DNA of 64,000 nucleotides from CAWIMX01 sp963837345 (GCA_963837345.1 CAWIMX010000001.1:2790001-2854000); one strand, 5' to 3'; positions 17,512-28,076 are shown, counted from the stretch's first letter. Made by a program: numbers and translations. Notes: generated from the letters alone by a model not told the origin.

Positions 17512-19799
17512 GCCAGACCCCGCGTGCGGCGGTAGCCCCACTCGGCGGCGATGGCGGCCATCAGCAGGAGCAGGATGGCGGGCATGTCCCACAGGTCGTG
17601 CTCTTCGACGACGGTCACGCCGCGGCCGCTGTAGTTGATGGCTTCGGACAGCCCGGAGTCGTCGGCCGCCGTGTAATACCGACCGCCGGTTTCCTCGGCG
17701 ATCCGCCGCAGAAGCGGTTCGCGCAGGCCGGCGCCAAAATATTCGTTGTTGGCGTTGGACACGCGCACGTGCATGGTGTCGGACCCCAGCGCCTTGCTGC
17801 CGGCCTCGCCCGAGCGGGCGGCATCCACGCGGACGGTCCACGTGCCTTCTTCGTCGGGCACGTAGCTGGCGCCGTACTCGCCGTCGTTCTCGACGGTCCA
17901 CTCCATCGGCACATCCACGACCTTGCCGGAGGGCGCCGTCAGGTGGGCGATCACCTGGCCGTCGTTGACGCCCAGATACTCGGCGTCCATGACGTCGGCC
18001 GAGAGCGGGATGGCCTCGCCGGGATCCACGCGGTCGTCGCGCGTGGTGATCGTGACCGGCCCCGGCACGCCGTCGACCAGCCAGCGCATGAGGCGGCGCC
18101 ACAGCGTTTCGTGCGTCATGTCCTCGAGCGGAATCGACGCGTCCATCTGCCACACCAGGGTGTCCTGGACCGTGAACGCCATCGTGCGGCCGCGGCCGTA
18201 CCGCTGCGAGGCAAGCACGATCTGGTCGTTGCCATGATCGTCGGTGCCCGTGAGCAGCACCGTTGCGCCCGGCTTGGCCTCGTGGATCGGGTTGACCGTG
18301 CTCAGGGCCGGCAGCGTGCGCCAGCGCTCGGCCGAGGCATCCTCGGTGGCTTCGAGCTGCAGGATGGGGGAGATGCTGCCCGCGTGCGTGGGCCGGACGG
18401 CCAGGTGCGCGAAATACGGGGTCGAGCGGCCGCCCGGCGGGTCGATCTCGACCGGCAGCGCCTCGGCGACGGGCGTGCCTTCCCACCCGCCTTCCGCGAA
18501 CGCCCGGCGCCCGCCGAGCATCATGAGGCCGCCGCCGCGGCGGCTCACGAAGTCGGCCAGCATCCGCTGCTGCTCCGCCGTGAACGCGCCGGCCTCGACG
18601 CTGCCGAGAATGATCGCGCGATAGCTGAAGAGCTCTTCGCGGGTCTTGGGAAATCCGGTGGCGAGCTCGTCGGGGTCGTCCACGCCGCCGCGCCAGTACT
18701 TGTTTTCCGCGCTTCGCAGCAGCGTGACGACCTGCAGGTTCTTGTCGTCTTCGACCGCCATGCGGATGAACTTGATCTCGAACCGCGGCTCGCCCTCGAA
18801 GTACAGGATCTTCTCGCGCTCGTCGGTCACTTCGATCAGCGCGTCGCGGGCGTTGTTCTGGGCGACCTGTTCATCGGGCTGTTCGGGCACCCGGAACTGG
18901 AACGTGCGCGCGCCGGACTCCGACGCGGTGAACTGGATCGGCACGGTGGCCGACTCGCCGTCTCGCGGCATGGTGACGTTCTCGGTGGTGACGATGCGTC
19001 CGTTGTCTTCGACGTTGAGGGGCACCGTCTGGCCGGCGTACCCGTTCTGCGTGATGACGACGTTCACGACGAGGGACGTGCCCTTGAGCGCGAGGCGGGG
19101 CGTCTCGACGCGCGTGACCTCGATGTCGTGCGCGAAGCGCGGCTGGCCCACCCCGACCGTGAACACCGGGATCGACCGGGCTTTCAGGCTCGCCAGCGTG
19201 TCGTCGATCGAGTCGTTGGACGTGTCCGCGCCGTCGCTGGCCACCACGAGGCCGGCGAGCGGCAGGCCCGCCAGCTCGTCGCGCGCCCGATCGAGCGCGG
19301 TGGCGAGCTTGGTCGACGACCCCGCGTACTCCAGCTCATCGGCGGACGCCACGCGGTCGGCCGACGACGAGAAGCGGAAGAAGCGCAGCACGAACCGGTT
19401 CGACAGCGCGTCCACGAGCGCGCCGTTCTTGCCGAACTGCCGGCTCACCAGGGCGCTGCGCGCCTCGGCGTTCATGTCGGCGATCTGCATGCTGCTCGAA
19501 TCGTCGAGCAGGATGCCGAGAAAATTCTGTTGAGGCACCGCCGCCCGGAGCACGAGCAGGGGACGCGCCAGGCAGAAGACCAGCGCGGCCAGGACGGCCA
19601 GGCGGAGCCCGGCGAGCACCAGCCAGTCGCGGCGCGTCGTGCCGGGAATCGCGCGATAGGTCAGCAGCACGACGAGGCCTGCGGCGGCGACGACCAGCGC
19701 GACCGTGAGCATCGGCCGCGAGGCGCCGAACACGACGTCGCCCTGTTCGAAGAGGACCGGACGGAATTTGAACAGGAACCTGAACAACCCTTCGAACAT
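17508..19799 (-). CDS. Membrane protein with vWA and glutamine-amidotransferase-like domains
   Basis: A 763-residue protein and the first gene of the minus-strand run. Two helices (residues about 29-50 and 62-84) are followed by a vWA domain with MIDAS DDSSSM, Ig-like strands, a GATase1-like domain (RAIILGSVEAGAFTAEQQRM, then RRGGGLMMLGG) and a C-terminal helix (MPAILLLLMAAIAAEWGY). The GATase-like part has no visible nucleophilic Cys and is probably structural. The ATG at 19799 is preferred because the longer frame upstream overlaps the divergent DUF4342 gene. Related proteins accompany MoxR and BatA in several phyla. Confidence 0.82.
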   Translation of the reverse strand: MFEGLFRFLFKFRPVLFEQGDVVFGASRPMLTVALVVAAAGLVVLLTYRAIPGTTRRDWLVLAGLRLAVLAALVFCLARPLLVLRAAVPQQNFLGILLDDSSSMQIADMNAEARSALVSRQFGKNGALVDALSNRFVLRFFRFSSSADRVASADELEYAGSSTKLATALDRARDELAGLPLAGLVVASDGADTSNDSIDDTLASLKARSIPVFTVGVGQPRFAHDIEVTRVETPRLALKGTSLVVNVVITQNGYAGQTVPLNVEDNGRIVTTENVTMPRDGESATVPIQFTASESGARTFQFRVPEQPDEQVAQNNARDALIEVTDEREKILYFEGEPRFEIKFIRMAVEDDKNLQVVTLLRSAENKYWRGGVDDPDELATGFPKTREELFSYRAIILGSVEAGAFTAEQQRMLADFVSRRGGGLMMLGGRRAFAEGGWEGTPVAEALPVEIDPPGGRSTPYFAHLAVRPTHAGSISPILQLEATEDASAERWRTLPALSTVNPIHEAKPGATVLLTGTDDHGNDQIVLASQRYGRGRTMAFTVQDTLVWQMDASIPLEDMTHETLWRRLMRWLVDGVPGPVTITTRDDRVDPGEAIPLSADVMDAEYLGVNDGQVIAHLTAPSGKVVDVPMEWTVENDGEYGASYVPDEEGTWTVRVDAARSGEAGSKALGSDTMHVRVSNANNEYFGAGLREPLLRRIAEETGGRYYTAADDSGLSEAINYSGRGVTVVEEHDLWDMPAILLLLMAAIAAEWGYRRTRGLA

Positions 19800-19875
19800 G
19801 ATCCCGATTCTAGTCCCCACCTCGGGCCGGCCGCCACCGGGGCGCCAGAGAAAAAACGATGGCCGGAGGGCGCAG

Positions 19876-19881
19876 TATAGT
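19876..19881 (+). promoter_or_regulatory. Candidate -10 element (TATAGT) for the DUF4342-bioFDA run
   Basis: In the 138-base divergent gap between the vWA/GATase gene and DUF4342 the plus strand reads TATAGT, five of six matches to the -10 consensus, 57 bases before the DUF4342 start. No good -35 box is seen 16-18 bases upstream. Weak evidence. Confidence 0.28.
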
Positions 19882-19937
19882 GATATCCGCCAGCGAGCGC
19901 GAGCGGGCGCGCGAGCGCGGCGGGGACGAGGTGGTCG

Positions 19938-20225
19938 ATGGCGCAAACTTTCAAGGAAACGTTCAAGGTCACCGGCGCGCAGCTCGTCGAGGCCGTGCGC
20001 AAGCTGCTCCACGAAGGCAACGTCCGGCGCGTCATCATCAAGCACGAAGGCCGGTCGATCATCGAGTTTCCGCTCACGGTCGGCGTGATCGGCGCCGTGT
20101 TCGCCCCGATCCTCGCCGCCGCCGGCGCCATCGCCGCGCTGCTCGGCGACTGCACGCTCGAAGTCGAACGCGAGGTGCCGGACCAGCCGCCAGGGACGGA
20201 CCAGGGCCCGGGGGCCAAGGCCTGA
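19938..20225 (+). CDS. DUF4342 domain protein
   Basis: A 95-residue protein matching the small DUF4342 family. The conserved pieces are a short amphipathic start (FKVTGAQLVEAVRKLLHEGN), the strand RRVIIKHEGRSIIEFPL and a hydrophobic Gly/Ala-rich helix (VGVIGAVFAPILAAAGAIAA). The family is sometimes found fused to UBA-like domains; its role is unknown. It lies ten bases upstream of bioF and probably shares its transcript, but no functional link to biotin is known. Confidence 0.85.
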   Translation: MAQTFKETFKVTGAQLVEAVRKLLHEGNVRRVIIKHEGRSIIEFPLTVGVIGAVFAPILAAAGAIAALLGDCTLEVEREVPDQPPGTDQGPGAKA

Positions 20226-20235
20226 GGCCCCCCGG

Positions 20236-21389
<1,154 letters not shown>

Positions 21390-21393
<4 letters not shown>

Positions 21394-22067
21394 TGCCGCG
21401 CGGCGTCTTCGTGACGGGCACGGACACCGGCGTCGGCAAGACCGTCGTGTCGGCGGCCCTCCTGGTCCGGTACGGACGTCAGGCTCCGGTGCGCTACTGG
21501 AAGCCGATTCAGACCGGCATCGAACAGGACGACGATACCGCCGAAGTCCTGCGATTGAGCGGCGCCGCTGGCGACCGGCGGCTGGCGACGGGCGTGCGCC
21601 TGCCCCGCCCGGTGTCGCCGCACCTGGCGGCGCGATGGAGCGGGACGACGATCGAGCTGCCGCCTCTCGTCGACGTGCTGTGCGCAGAACCCGCGACAAC
21701 CGCCTGGATCGTCGAAGGGGCGGGCGGGGTCCTCGTACCGATCAACGGCTCCGACATGATGGTCGACTTGATCGAGGCCCTTGGCTTCCCGGTCGTGGTG
21801 ACGGCGCGGTCGCAGCTGGGCACGATCAATCACACGCTGCTGACGACCGAAGCGCTGCGCCGGCGCGGGCTGACCGTGGCCGGCGTCGTGATGGTGGGGC
21901 CACCGGATGGCGAGAACCGGGCCGCGATCGAAGGCTACGGAGAGGTGCACGTGCTCGGCGAGATGCCCCTGTTCGACCCGCTGACCCCGGAACGTCTGGC
22001 GGCCTGGGCGACGACCGAGCTCGATCGGCCCGGCCGCCTCTCTCCCTTGCTTCACCGGTCCGTATAG
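21390..22067 (+). CDS. bioD: Dethiobiotin synthetase
   Basis: A 225-residue ATP-dependent enzyme that closes the ureido ring of dethiobiotin. The P-loop is GTDTGVGKT at residues 10-18, followed by the substrate lysine region YWKPIQTG and the switch motif EGAGGVLVPI. Two adjacent ATG codons overlap the bioF stop (ATGATGA at 21390); the first is used here, the second would only shorten it by one residue. Confidence 0.95.
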
Positions 22068-22080
22068 AAATCAGGATGCC

Positions 22081-23420
22081 GTGAACCCTTCGAACCTTGT
22101 CGCGAGAGACCGCGCCCGCCTGTGGCATCCCTACACGCAGATGAAGACGGCGCCGGCGCCCCTTCCCGTCGTGCGTGCCGAAGGCGTCTATCTCTATCTG
22201 GACGACGGACGGCGGATCCTCGACGCCATTTCCTCCTGGTGGGTGAACATCCACGGCCACTCGCATCCGGTTCTCAACCGCGCATTGGCCGAGCAGGCGG
22301 CACGGCTCGAGCACGTCATGTTCGCGGGCTTCACGCACGAGCCCGCCGTGCGGCTCGCCGAGCTGCTGACGGCCGCGCTGCCCGCCGGCCTCACTCGGGT
22401 GTTCTACTCCGACAACGGGTCGACCGCCGTCGAAGTCGCGTTGAAGATGGCGGCGCAGGTACCTGGCGCAACCGCGGGAGGCCCGAACGGTCGCGATTCA
22501 TCGCGATGCGCCACGCGTATCATGGCGACACGGTCGGCGCAATGTCGGTCAGCGACGACTCCGTATTCACCGACGCGTTCGGATCGCTGCTGTTCGATGT
22601 CGCCCGGGCCGAGTCGGCCTACTGCTACCGGTGTCCCCTGGGCCTCGAGCGCGCCAGCTGCCGGATCGATTGCCTGGCCAGCCTCGAGGCGTTGCTGGCG
22701 ACCGCCGGCGATCGGGTGGCGGGCGTCCTCGTCGAGCCCATGCTGCAGGCGGCGGGCGGGATGGTCGTGTGGCCGGTCGAGTTTCTGGCAGGGGTGCGTG
22801 CGCTGTGCGATCGCTACGGCACGCTGCTCATCGCGGACGAAGTGCTCACCGGGTTCGGGCGCACCGGCCGGATGTTCGCCTGTGAGCACGCCGGCGTCTC
22901 GCCCGACATCATCTGCCTGTCCAAGGCGCTCACGGCGGGATATCTGCCGCTTGGCGCCACCGTGGCCACCGAGGCCGTATACGAGGCGTTCCTGAGCGAC
23001 GATCGCGGGCGCACGTTCTTCCACGGCCATTCGTTCACGGCCAATCCCCTGGCGTGCGCCGTGGGGTGCGCGAGCCTCGACCTGTTTCACGCCAACGATG
23101 TGCTGGCGCGGATCCAGCGGCTGGAGCGACAACTGCGCGAGGGTCTCGAACCGCTCGCCGGGCTTCCCGCGGTCGGCGAGGTTCGGGTGATCGGCGGCGT
23201 CGGGATTCTCGAGCTCGTCTCGAACAAGGACACACGGACGGCCGAGGGCTACCTCGACGAGGTCGGTCCCCGGCTCGCAGCCGCGTTCCTGAAACGGGGC
23301 GCGCTCGTCCGGCCCCTGGGCAACGTCGTGTACCTGATGCCGCCCTATGTCATCACCGACGAAGAAGTCTCCTGGCTGGTTGACCAAGTGGCCGACGTCC
23401 TGGCCGGAGTGGACGTCTGA
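22081..23420 (+). CDS. bioA: Adenosylmethionine-8-amino-7-oxononanoate aminotransferase, frameshifted
   Basis: Two frames make one BioA of about 445 residues (E. coli 429). The first, from GTG 22081, ends its homology at ALKMAAQ (22458). The second resumes at WRNRG, then FIAMRHAYHGDTVGAMSV. Between the CAG and TGG codons lie five bases (GTACC, 22459-22463) where family members have one Tyr codon (TAC). The rest is intact: WHPYTQM and SSWWVNIHGHSHP in the N-part, IADEVLTGFGRTG with the PLP Asp, and the PLP lysine in LSKALTAGYLPLG. The break is a +2 change. Since bioF and bioD are intact and bioA is otherwise unspoiled, a sequencing error is more likely than gene loss. Confidence 0.88.
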
Positions 23421-23459
23421 GGCGCCTCGGCCTTTTTGGCCCCGGTGGGAACGGCAGGG

Positions 23460-23487
23460 TTGCCGGCCGCGTCCATTGCAGCATAAT
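23460..23487 (+). promoter_or_regulatory. Candidate sigma-70 promoter TTGCCG-N16-CATAAT
   Basis: The -35 hexamer at 23460-23465 matches four of six consensus bases, the -10 at 23482-23487 five of six, with a 16-base spacer. It lies 56 bases before the start of the small secreted protein gene. A GCCCGG-TGTC-CCGGGC hairpin at 23495-23510 would be in the leader. Confidence 0.4.
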
Positions 23488-23542
23488 CAGGACCATGCCC
23501 GGTGTCCCGGGCCTCCGGGGAGCCTGTATGAATGGAGCATGT

Positions 23543-23938
23543 ATGAGCAAGGTTGCGAGGACGCGGATGGCGGCGGCGTTGGCGGTGGCGGGGCTCTTCG
23601 CGCTGAACACTTCCGCCCGTGCGCAGGCGGCCAAAGTGGATCTGAGCGGCGCCTGGACGTTCGACGTGATGACCGACGCCGGCGGGGGCCAGCCCACGGT
23701 CACGCTGAAGCAGGACGGGATGAAGCTGACGGGCCACTATTCGTCGCAGACCTTCGGCGAGCAGGAACTGACGGGCTCGATCGAGGGACAGGACGTGACC
23801 ATCACCATCAACGCCGACGTCCAGGGCACCGCCCTCACTGTCGTCTACAAGGGCACGATCGAGAGCAAGGACTCGATGAAGGGAACGGTCGACCTGGGCG
23901 GTCTCGGCACCGGCACCTGGACGGGCAAGCGCAACTGA
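23543..23938 (+). CDS. Small secreted protein of unknown function
   Basis: A 131-residue protein with a signal peptide (residues 1-29, cleavage after SARAQA). The mature part is a small beta-rich domain, with DLSGAWTFDVMTDAGGGQPT, TLKQDGMKLTGHYSSQTFGE and a closing GTGTWTGKRN. This pattern resembles small lipocalin-like or calycin-type secreted domains common in Acidobacteria; the function is unknown. The ATG at 23543 is preferred to the one at 23528 because GGAG lies five bases upstream and the signal peptide then starts normally. Confidence 0.78.
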   Translation: MSKVARTRMAAALAVAGLFALNTSARAQAAKVDLSGAWTFDVMTDAGGGQPTVTLKQDGMKLTGHYSSQTFGEQELTGSIEGQDVTITINADVQGTALTVVYKGTIESKDSMKGTVDLGGLGTGTWTGKRN

Positions 23939-24024
23939 TCGTCGGTGCGGGCGACGGCCGCCGCCTCCTCGCTGTGGTACCGTGATCGAGAAGAGGTGCC
24001 CTGACCAGAGGAGGTGTACAAACA

Positions 24025-24846
24025 ATGCGCGGCCGATCTGCTCGTGTGTGGCTGATCCTCGTGGCGCTCGCGCTCGCGCTCGCCGGATCCACTCCGGCGT
24101 GGGCGCAGCCAACCGCTCCCATCTATCTGCAGTACGACGGCTACGTGAAGAACGCGGACGGATCGAGGACCCTGGCGTTCGGCTACTTCAACATGAACCA
24201 CGTGGACGTGACGATTCCCGCCGGTCCGGAGAACCAGTTCGTTCCCGGGCCGGCCGATCGTCAGCAGCCGCTCACGTTCCTCGAGGGACGCCACCGCTTC
24301 GCCTGCGTGATGGTGGTGCCGGCCGATTTCGACGGCGATCTTTCGTGGCAGGTCAAGTACGGCGCCCAGACCAACGAGACCACGTCGAAACTGCTGGACC
24401 CGCTCTACGAGCTCGAGTTGAACAGCCGGCGCACCGTGATGGCCGGGCTCTCCCTCGACACGGCGCCCAGACTGACCTGCGCGAACAAGTCGCCGATCGT
24501 CTCGCTGCGGACCGGATTCGGCCGAGGCGCGGCTCAAGCGGCGCTCGGCCTCGGGCTGAGCGGGGACGACGACGGGCCGCCGCCCGAGCCGACGCTCAAG
24601 ACCAAGGTAGGAGCGAAATTGACCCTCAACGGGAACGTGACGGACGACAACATGCCGCGCGGCAGCGCCGTCACGAGCTCGTGGAACAAGCTGAGCGGTC
24701 CGGGCGACGCGACCTTTGACGACGCGTCGAGTGCGAGGACGACGGTGTCCTTCAGCGCGCCCGGCGAGTACGAGCTCCAGTTGAGCGGTACGGACGGCGC
24801 GCTGACGGGCACCAGCACCGTGAAGGTGAGGGTTGCCGGGAACTAG
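24025..24846 (+). CDS. Secreted protein with a C-terminal PKD/Ig-like domain
   Basis: A 273-residue exported protein with a signal peptide (residues 1-28) and a strong AGGAGGT ribosome site nine bases before the ATG. The N-terminal domain (about 30-150) is unrecognised and contains FGYFNMNHVDVTIPAGPEN. A linker with GDDDGPPPEP leads to an Ig-like domain whose strands (GAKLTLNGNVTDD, SWNKLSGPGDATFDD, TTVSFSAPGEYELQL) are typical of PKD/REJ-like modules. It is probably a cell-surface or periplasmic binding protein. The stop runs directly into the 8-bp tandem array. Confidence 0.72.
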   Translation: MRGRSARVWLILVALALALAGSTPAWAQPTAPIYLQYDGYVKNADGSRTLAFGYFNMNHVDVTIPAGPENQFVPGPADRQQPLTFLEGRHRFACVMVVPADFDGDLSWQVKYGAQTNETTSKLLDPLYELELNSRRTVMAGLSLDTAPRLTCANKSPIVSLRTGFGRGAAQAALGLGLSGDDDGPPPEPTLKTKVGAKLTLNGNVTDDNMPRGSAVTSSWNKLSGPGDATFDDASSARTTVSFSAPGEYELQLSGTDGALTGTSTVKVRVAGN

Positions 24847-24952
24847 GGGACGAGGGGACGAGGGGACGAGGGGACGAGGGGACGAGGGGACGAGGGGACG
24901 AGGGGACGAGGGGACGAGGGGACGAGGGGACGAGGGGACGAGGGGACGAGGG
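24846..24952. repeat. Perfect 8-bp tandem array, unit GGGGACGA, about 13 copies
   Basis: The array begins at the last base of the preceding stop codon and ends six bases before the stop of the convergent S9 peptidase gene, filling the whole gap. It is perfect or nearly so. Since 8 is not a multiple of 3, it would shift frames if copied into a gene; as it stands it separates two convergent 3' ends. No hairpin forms because the strand is purine-rich. Confidence 0.95.
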
Positions 24953-24957
24953 TTGCC

Positions 24958-27099
24958 TCAGTTTCCAGTGAAGTGGAGCGCGTCGGCGAAGAATTCGAGC
25001 ATGCGTTCGGGATCGACGCCGCTGTGGCCGCGGTCGGGACCCACCTGAAGGTCGTAGCTCCTGCCTGCCGTCTGGAGCTCCTCGACGAGCTGCAGGGTAT
25101 TCGACGGATGGACGTTGTTGTCGGCCGTGCCGTAGTAGAGGAGCAGCCGCCCGTGGAGATTGCCCGCGTAGGTGAGCGGGCTGCCCGCCTCGTACCCTTC
25201 TGCGTTTTCCTCCGGCGTCCGCATGTATCGCTCGGTATAGATCGTGTCGTAGTTGGCCCACGTCGTGACCGGCGACGACGCGGCCGCGGCCGCGAACAGA
25301 TCCGGGTACCGCAGGAGCGCCATCAACGACGCGTACCCGCCGTACGACGTGCCGTAGATGCCGACGCGTGACGGGTCCACGTAGGGCCGAGCGCCGAGCG
25401 CCCGCACGCCTGCGGCGAGGTCGTCGATCTCGGTCTGGCCGAGCTTGAGGTAGATCGAATCGAGCAAGCGCTTGCCGCGGCCGGGTGCCGCGCGCGTGTT
25501 GAGCGTCACCAGGAGGAATCCGAAGCCGGTCGCGGCGCTCGGAGGCGCGAACGATTCACTCGCGGTGGTGCTGTCGGCGTCCGGCCCGGCGTATACGGTG
25601 ACCAGCGCCGGATATCGGCGCGACGCGTCGAAGTTCGGCGGAAATCGAATCAGTCCGTGGAGCGTCGTGGCGCCGTCGGCCGACCGGAACGTGAACAGTT
25701 CCGTCGGGTGGAGCCCCAACGCCTCGAAGCCCGCCGTCTGACCGGTCGCCACGTCGGCCACCGTCCGTCCCGTGTCGGTGTCGGCGAGTCGCGTCGACGG
25801 CGGCGTGTCGTGCGTCTCGAAGACGTCGACGAAATAGCGGCGGTCGGGAGACAGGCCGCAGGATCCGGCCGAAACCGCGGGCCCCTCGCCGAGCGCCCTC
25901 ACACAGCTCGCGACCCGGTGGGTGAACGCCGGGTCGGTCAGTCGGACGTCGTCGCTGCCGTCGAGGCCGACGCGGTGCAGCTGCAGCGTCATGTGATTCG
26001 CACCGTCGCGCGCCAGGTAGAAGAGACGGCCCCGCGGCTCGTCGATGGCGGTGACCTCGTCGATCTCGTACGACGACGCCCGCGTGAGGGGGGTGATGAG
26101 CCGTCCCGACAGGTCGTACAGATACAGATTGTTCCAGCCGTTTCGCTCCGACGCCCAGACGAAGCGCCGGCCGTCGGCGAGGAAATACATGGGCGGGTGA
26201 TTCTCGGTCCAGCTCGGCGGCCATTCCTCGCGCAGAACCACCCGGCAGCGCCCGGTGGCGGGGTCGGCCGCGGTCAGCTCCATCACGTTCTGATGGCGAT
26301 TCGTGCGGTCGAACAGCAGTTCGCGGCCGTCGGGCGACCAGGCGACGCGATACACGTAGTAGCCCACCACGTCGTCTTCGAACGGCCGGCCGTCGCGCAC
26401 GTCGACGCGCGTGGTTCGCCCCGAGCCGACGTCGTACACGAACAGGTCGACGAGCGGGTTCGAGACACCGGCTTTCGGGTACGCCTCGACGTCGACCGCG
26501 TCCTGGATATGCGTCTGGTCGAGCACGACGTAGTAATCGAGCACGCGGCTCTCATCGAAGCGATAGTAGGCGAGCTTGGTGCTGTCGGGCGACCACCACA
26601 TGGCCGTGCGCTGGTCCAGTTCCTCCCCGTACACCCAGCTCGCCGTGCCGTTCTTGATGCGAGCGGCGACACTGCCGTCGGTCGTGATCGCATGGTCCCC
26701 GGACGCGTCGCGAAGCCAGACGTTGCGATCCATGTACGTCGCGGTGAAACGGCCGTCCGGAGACACCGCGGTCGTGTATTGCCGGCCGCGCTCGGGCGCT
26801 CCAGGGCCGTTCGGATGCTGGCCATCCTCCACGGCGGCGTCGATCGGGCTCGCCGTTCGACGGGCGACGTCGAAGCGATATCGGGCGCCGTTCCGGCGGA
26901 AGTCGAAGGCACTGCTGTCGGCCTCCCACGTGGCGCTGATGGCGCCGGTCGTCCACGCCGCGGGAATGGCGCGCGTGAGGCGCTCGTAGCAATCGTAGCC
27001 GGGCACCGCCCGGAGTCGATCCTGTGCGGCCAGCGTCGCTCCACACAGGAGCGCGGCGACGACAAGGGCCGCGAAGCGGCGGCGGCGGAGAACCGGCAT
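24958..27099 (-). CDS. S9 family peptidase (dipeptidyl-peptidase IV type)
   Basis: A 713-residue exported serine peptidase with a signal peptide (residues 1-25). The N-terminal half is a beta-propeller of the DPP IV type, with WSPDSTKLAYYRFDESRV as a typical blade. The C-terminal alpha/beta hydrolase carries the nucleophile Ser585 in GTSYGGY, the Asp in GTADNNVH and the His in GPDRGHSGVD. It probably cleaves peptides in the periplasm or outside the cell. It is monocistronic and converges with the PKD-domain gene across the 8-bp array. Confidence 0.9.
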   Translation of the reverse strand: MPVLRRRRFAALVVAALLCGATLAAQDRLRAVPGYDCYERLTRAIPAAWTTGAISATWEADSSAFDFRRNGARYRFDVARRTASPIDAAVEDGQHPNGPGAPERGRQYTTAVSPDGRFTATYMDRNVWLRDASGDHAITTDGSVAARIKNGTASWVYGEELDQRTAMWWSPDSTKLAYYRFDESRVLDYYVVLDQTHIQDAVDVEAYPKAGVSNPLVDLFVYDVGSGRTTRVDVRDGRPFEDDVVGYYVYRVAWSPDGRELLFDRTNRHQNVMELTAADPATGRCRVVLREEWPPSWTENHPPMYFLADGRRFVWASERNGWNNLYLYDLSGRLITPLTRASSYEIDEVTAIDEPRGRLFYLARDGANHMTLQLHRVGLDGSDDVRLTDPAFTHRVASCVRALGEGPAVSAGSCGLSPDRRYFVDVFETHDTPPSTRLADTDTGRTVADVATGQTAGFEALGLHPTELFTFRSADGATTLHGLIRFPPNFDASRRYPALVTVYAGPDADSTTASESFAPPSAATGFGFLLVTLNTRAAPGRGKRLLDSIYLKLGQTEIDDLAAGVRALGARPYVDPSRVGIYGTSYGGYASLMALLRYPDLFAAAAASSPVTTWANYDTIYTERYMRTPEENAEGYEAGSPLTYAGNLHGRLLLYYGTADNNVHPSNTLQLVEELQTAGRSYDLQVGPDRGHSGVDPERMLEFFADALHFTGN

Positions 27100-27239
27100 C
27101 GCCCTAAGTATCCAATACGCGGACCCACGCTGTCGCGGGGATCTGCAGAGTTCGGCGGACGCCGTTCCGAGCGGAACCGAGAGCTCGGCCGGCCGGTCGG
27201 CGCGAGTGTTGCGTCCTTTTGGCAGAGGAGGAGGACAAC

Positions 27240-27791
27240 ATGAGGTTCACCAGCCCGATCTTCACTCGCGGCATGAGCGCGACGGCGCTTGCCGCTGCCG
27301 CCGCAGTTGCCGCTGTTGCCGCTGTTGCCGCCCAGCGTCCGCTCGTCACGATCCATGACGACGACATCACCGTTCGTGGATGCGTACGCGAGGCCGACGC
27401 CTCGGGCGGCGGTCCCGGGTCGACGCTCGTCTGGAGCCGAAGCGACATCATGATGGCCGCGGCGACCGACGGGGAGGCCCTCGGCTCTGAGGGACCGACC
27501 GGCCGCGTTTTCTACTGGCTGGACGAGGACGAGGATCTGGCCAGGCACGTTGGCCAGATGGTCGAGGTGAAAGGCGAGCTCGAGGACTTCAAGAAGGGCG
27601 AGGTCGACGTCGATCGGGACGGCGATTTCACGAACATCGAGCTGACGCTGGACGGCAAGAAGGAGAAGGCGCGGGTGCCGACGTCCTGGCTGCGATCGCG
27701 CGACCGCGACGAGGATCATGACGTCGACATCGTGGCGCGCAAGATCGAGGTCAAGCACATCGACATGCTCGGCGCCTGCGACGCCCGATAG
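27240..27791 (+). CDS. Secreted acidic protein of unknown function (OB-fold-like)
   Basis: A 183-residue protein with a signal peptide that contains an Ala/Val microrepeat (AAVAAVAAVAA) coming from a repeated GTTGCCGCT. The mature part starts VTIHDDDITVRGCVREADAS and includes LARHVGQMVEVKGELEDF, a pattern seen in small secreted OB-fold-like proteins of this phylum. The C-terminus is rich in Asp, Arg and Lys. The ATG at 27240 follows AGGAGG by about eight bases; an upstream start would put charged residues before the signal. The function is unknown. Confidence 0.75.
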   Translation: MRFTSPIFTRGMSATALAAAAAVAAVAAVAAQRPLVTIHDDDITVRGCVREADASGGGPGSTLVWSRSDIMMAAATDGEALGSEGPTGRVFYWLDEDEDLARHVGQMVEVKGELEDFKKGEVDVDRDGDFTNIELTLDGKKEKARVPTSWLRSRDRDEDHDVDIVARKIEVKHIDMLGACDAR

Positions 27792-27803
27792 GACGCCTGG
27801 GCG

Positions 27804-28076
27804 TCATCCGGCCGCGAAGCGCGCGCGCGACCGCTCGCGGGCTTTCCGGGCTTCTTCCTCGCGATTGCGCGGCGGCGCGCTGGTCGTGATCGATCGGATC
27901 AGCCGCGTCGCCGCGTCGGCAACCTCGGTCACGGCCCGCTCGAAGGCGGCCTCATTGGCACGCGACGGGCGGGTTGTGCCGCTCACTTTCCGGACGAATT
28001 GCAGCGCGGAGGCGCGGATCTCGTCGTCGGTGGCGGGTGGTGCGAAATTCGCGAGCGTCTTGATGTTCCGACACAT
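27804..28076 (-). CDS. DUF2277 family protein
   Basis: A 90-residue protein that matches DUF2277 closely: it opens MCRNIKTLANFAPPATDDEI, continues ALQFVRKVSGTTRPSRANEA, and ends with the typical SAPPRNREEEARKARERS. The family is widespread in high-GC bacteria and has no assigned role. It is soluble, with no signal or membrane segment. It converges with the secreted acidic protein gene. Confidence 0.93.
   Translation of the reverse strand: MCRNIKTLANFAPPATDDEIRASALQFVRKVSGTTRPSRANEAAFERAVTEVADAATRLIRSITTSAPPRNREEEARKARERSRARFAAG

Noticed and set aside
22456..22466. Programmed ribosomal frameshifting in bioA
   Set aside because: No slippery heptamer precedes the site, the change is +2, and other breaks in the window go in different directions; an error or mutation is simpler.
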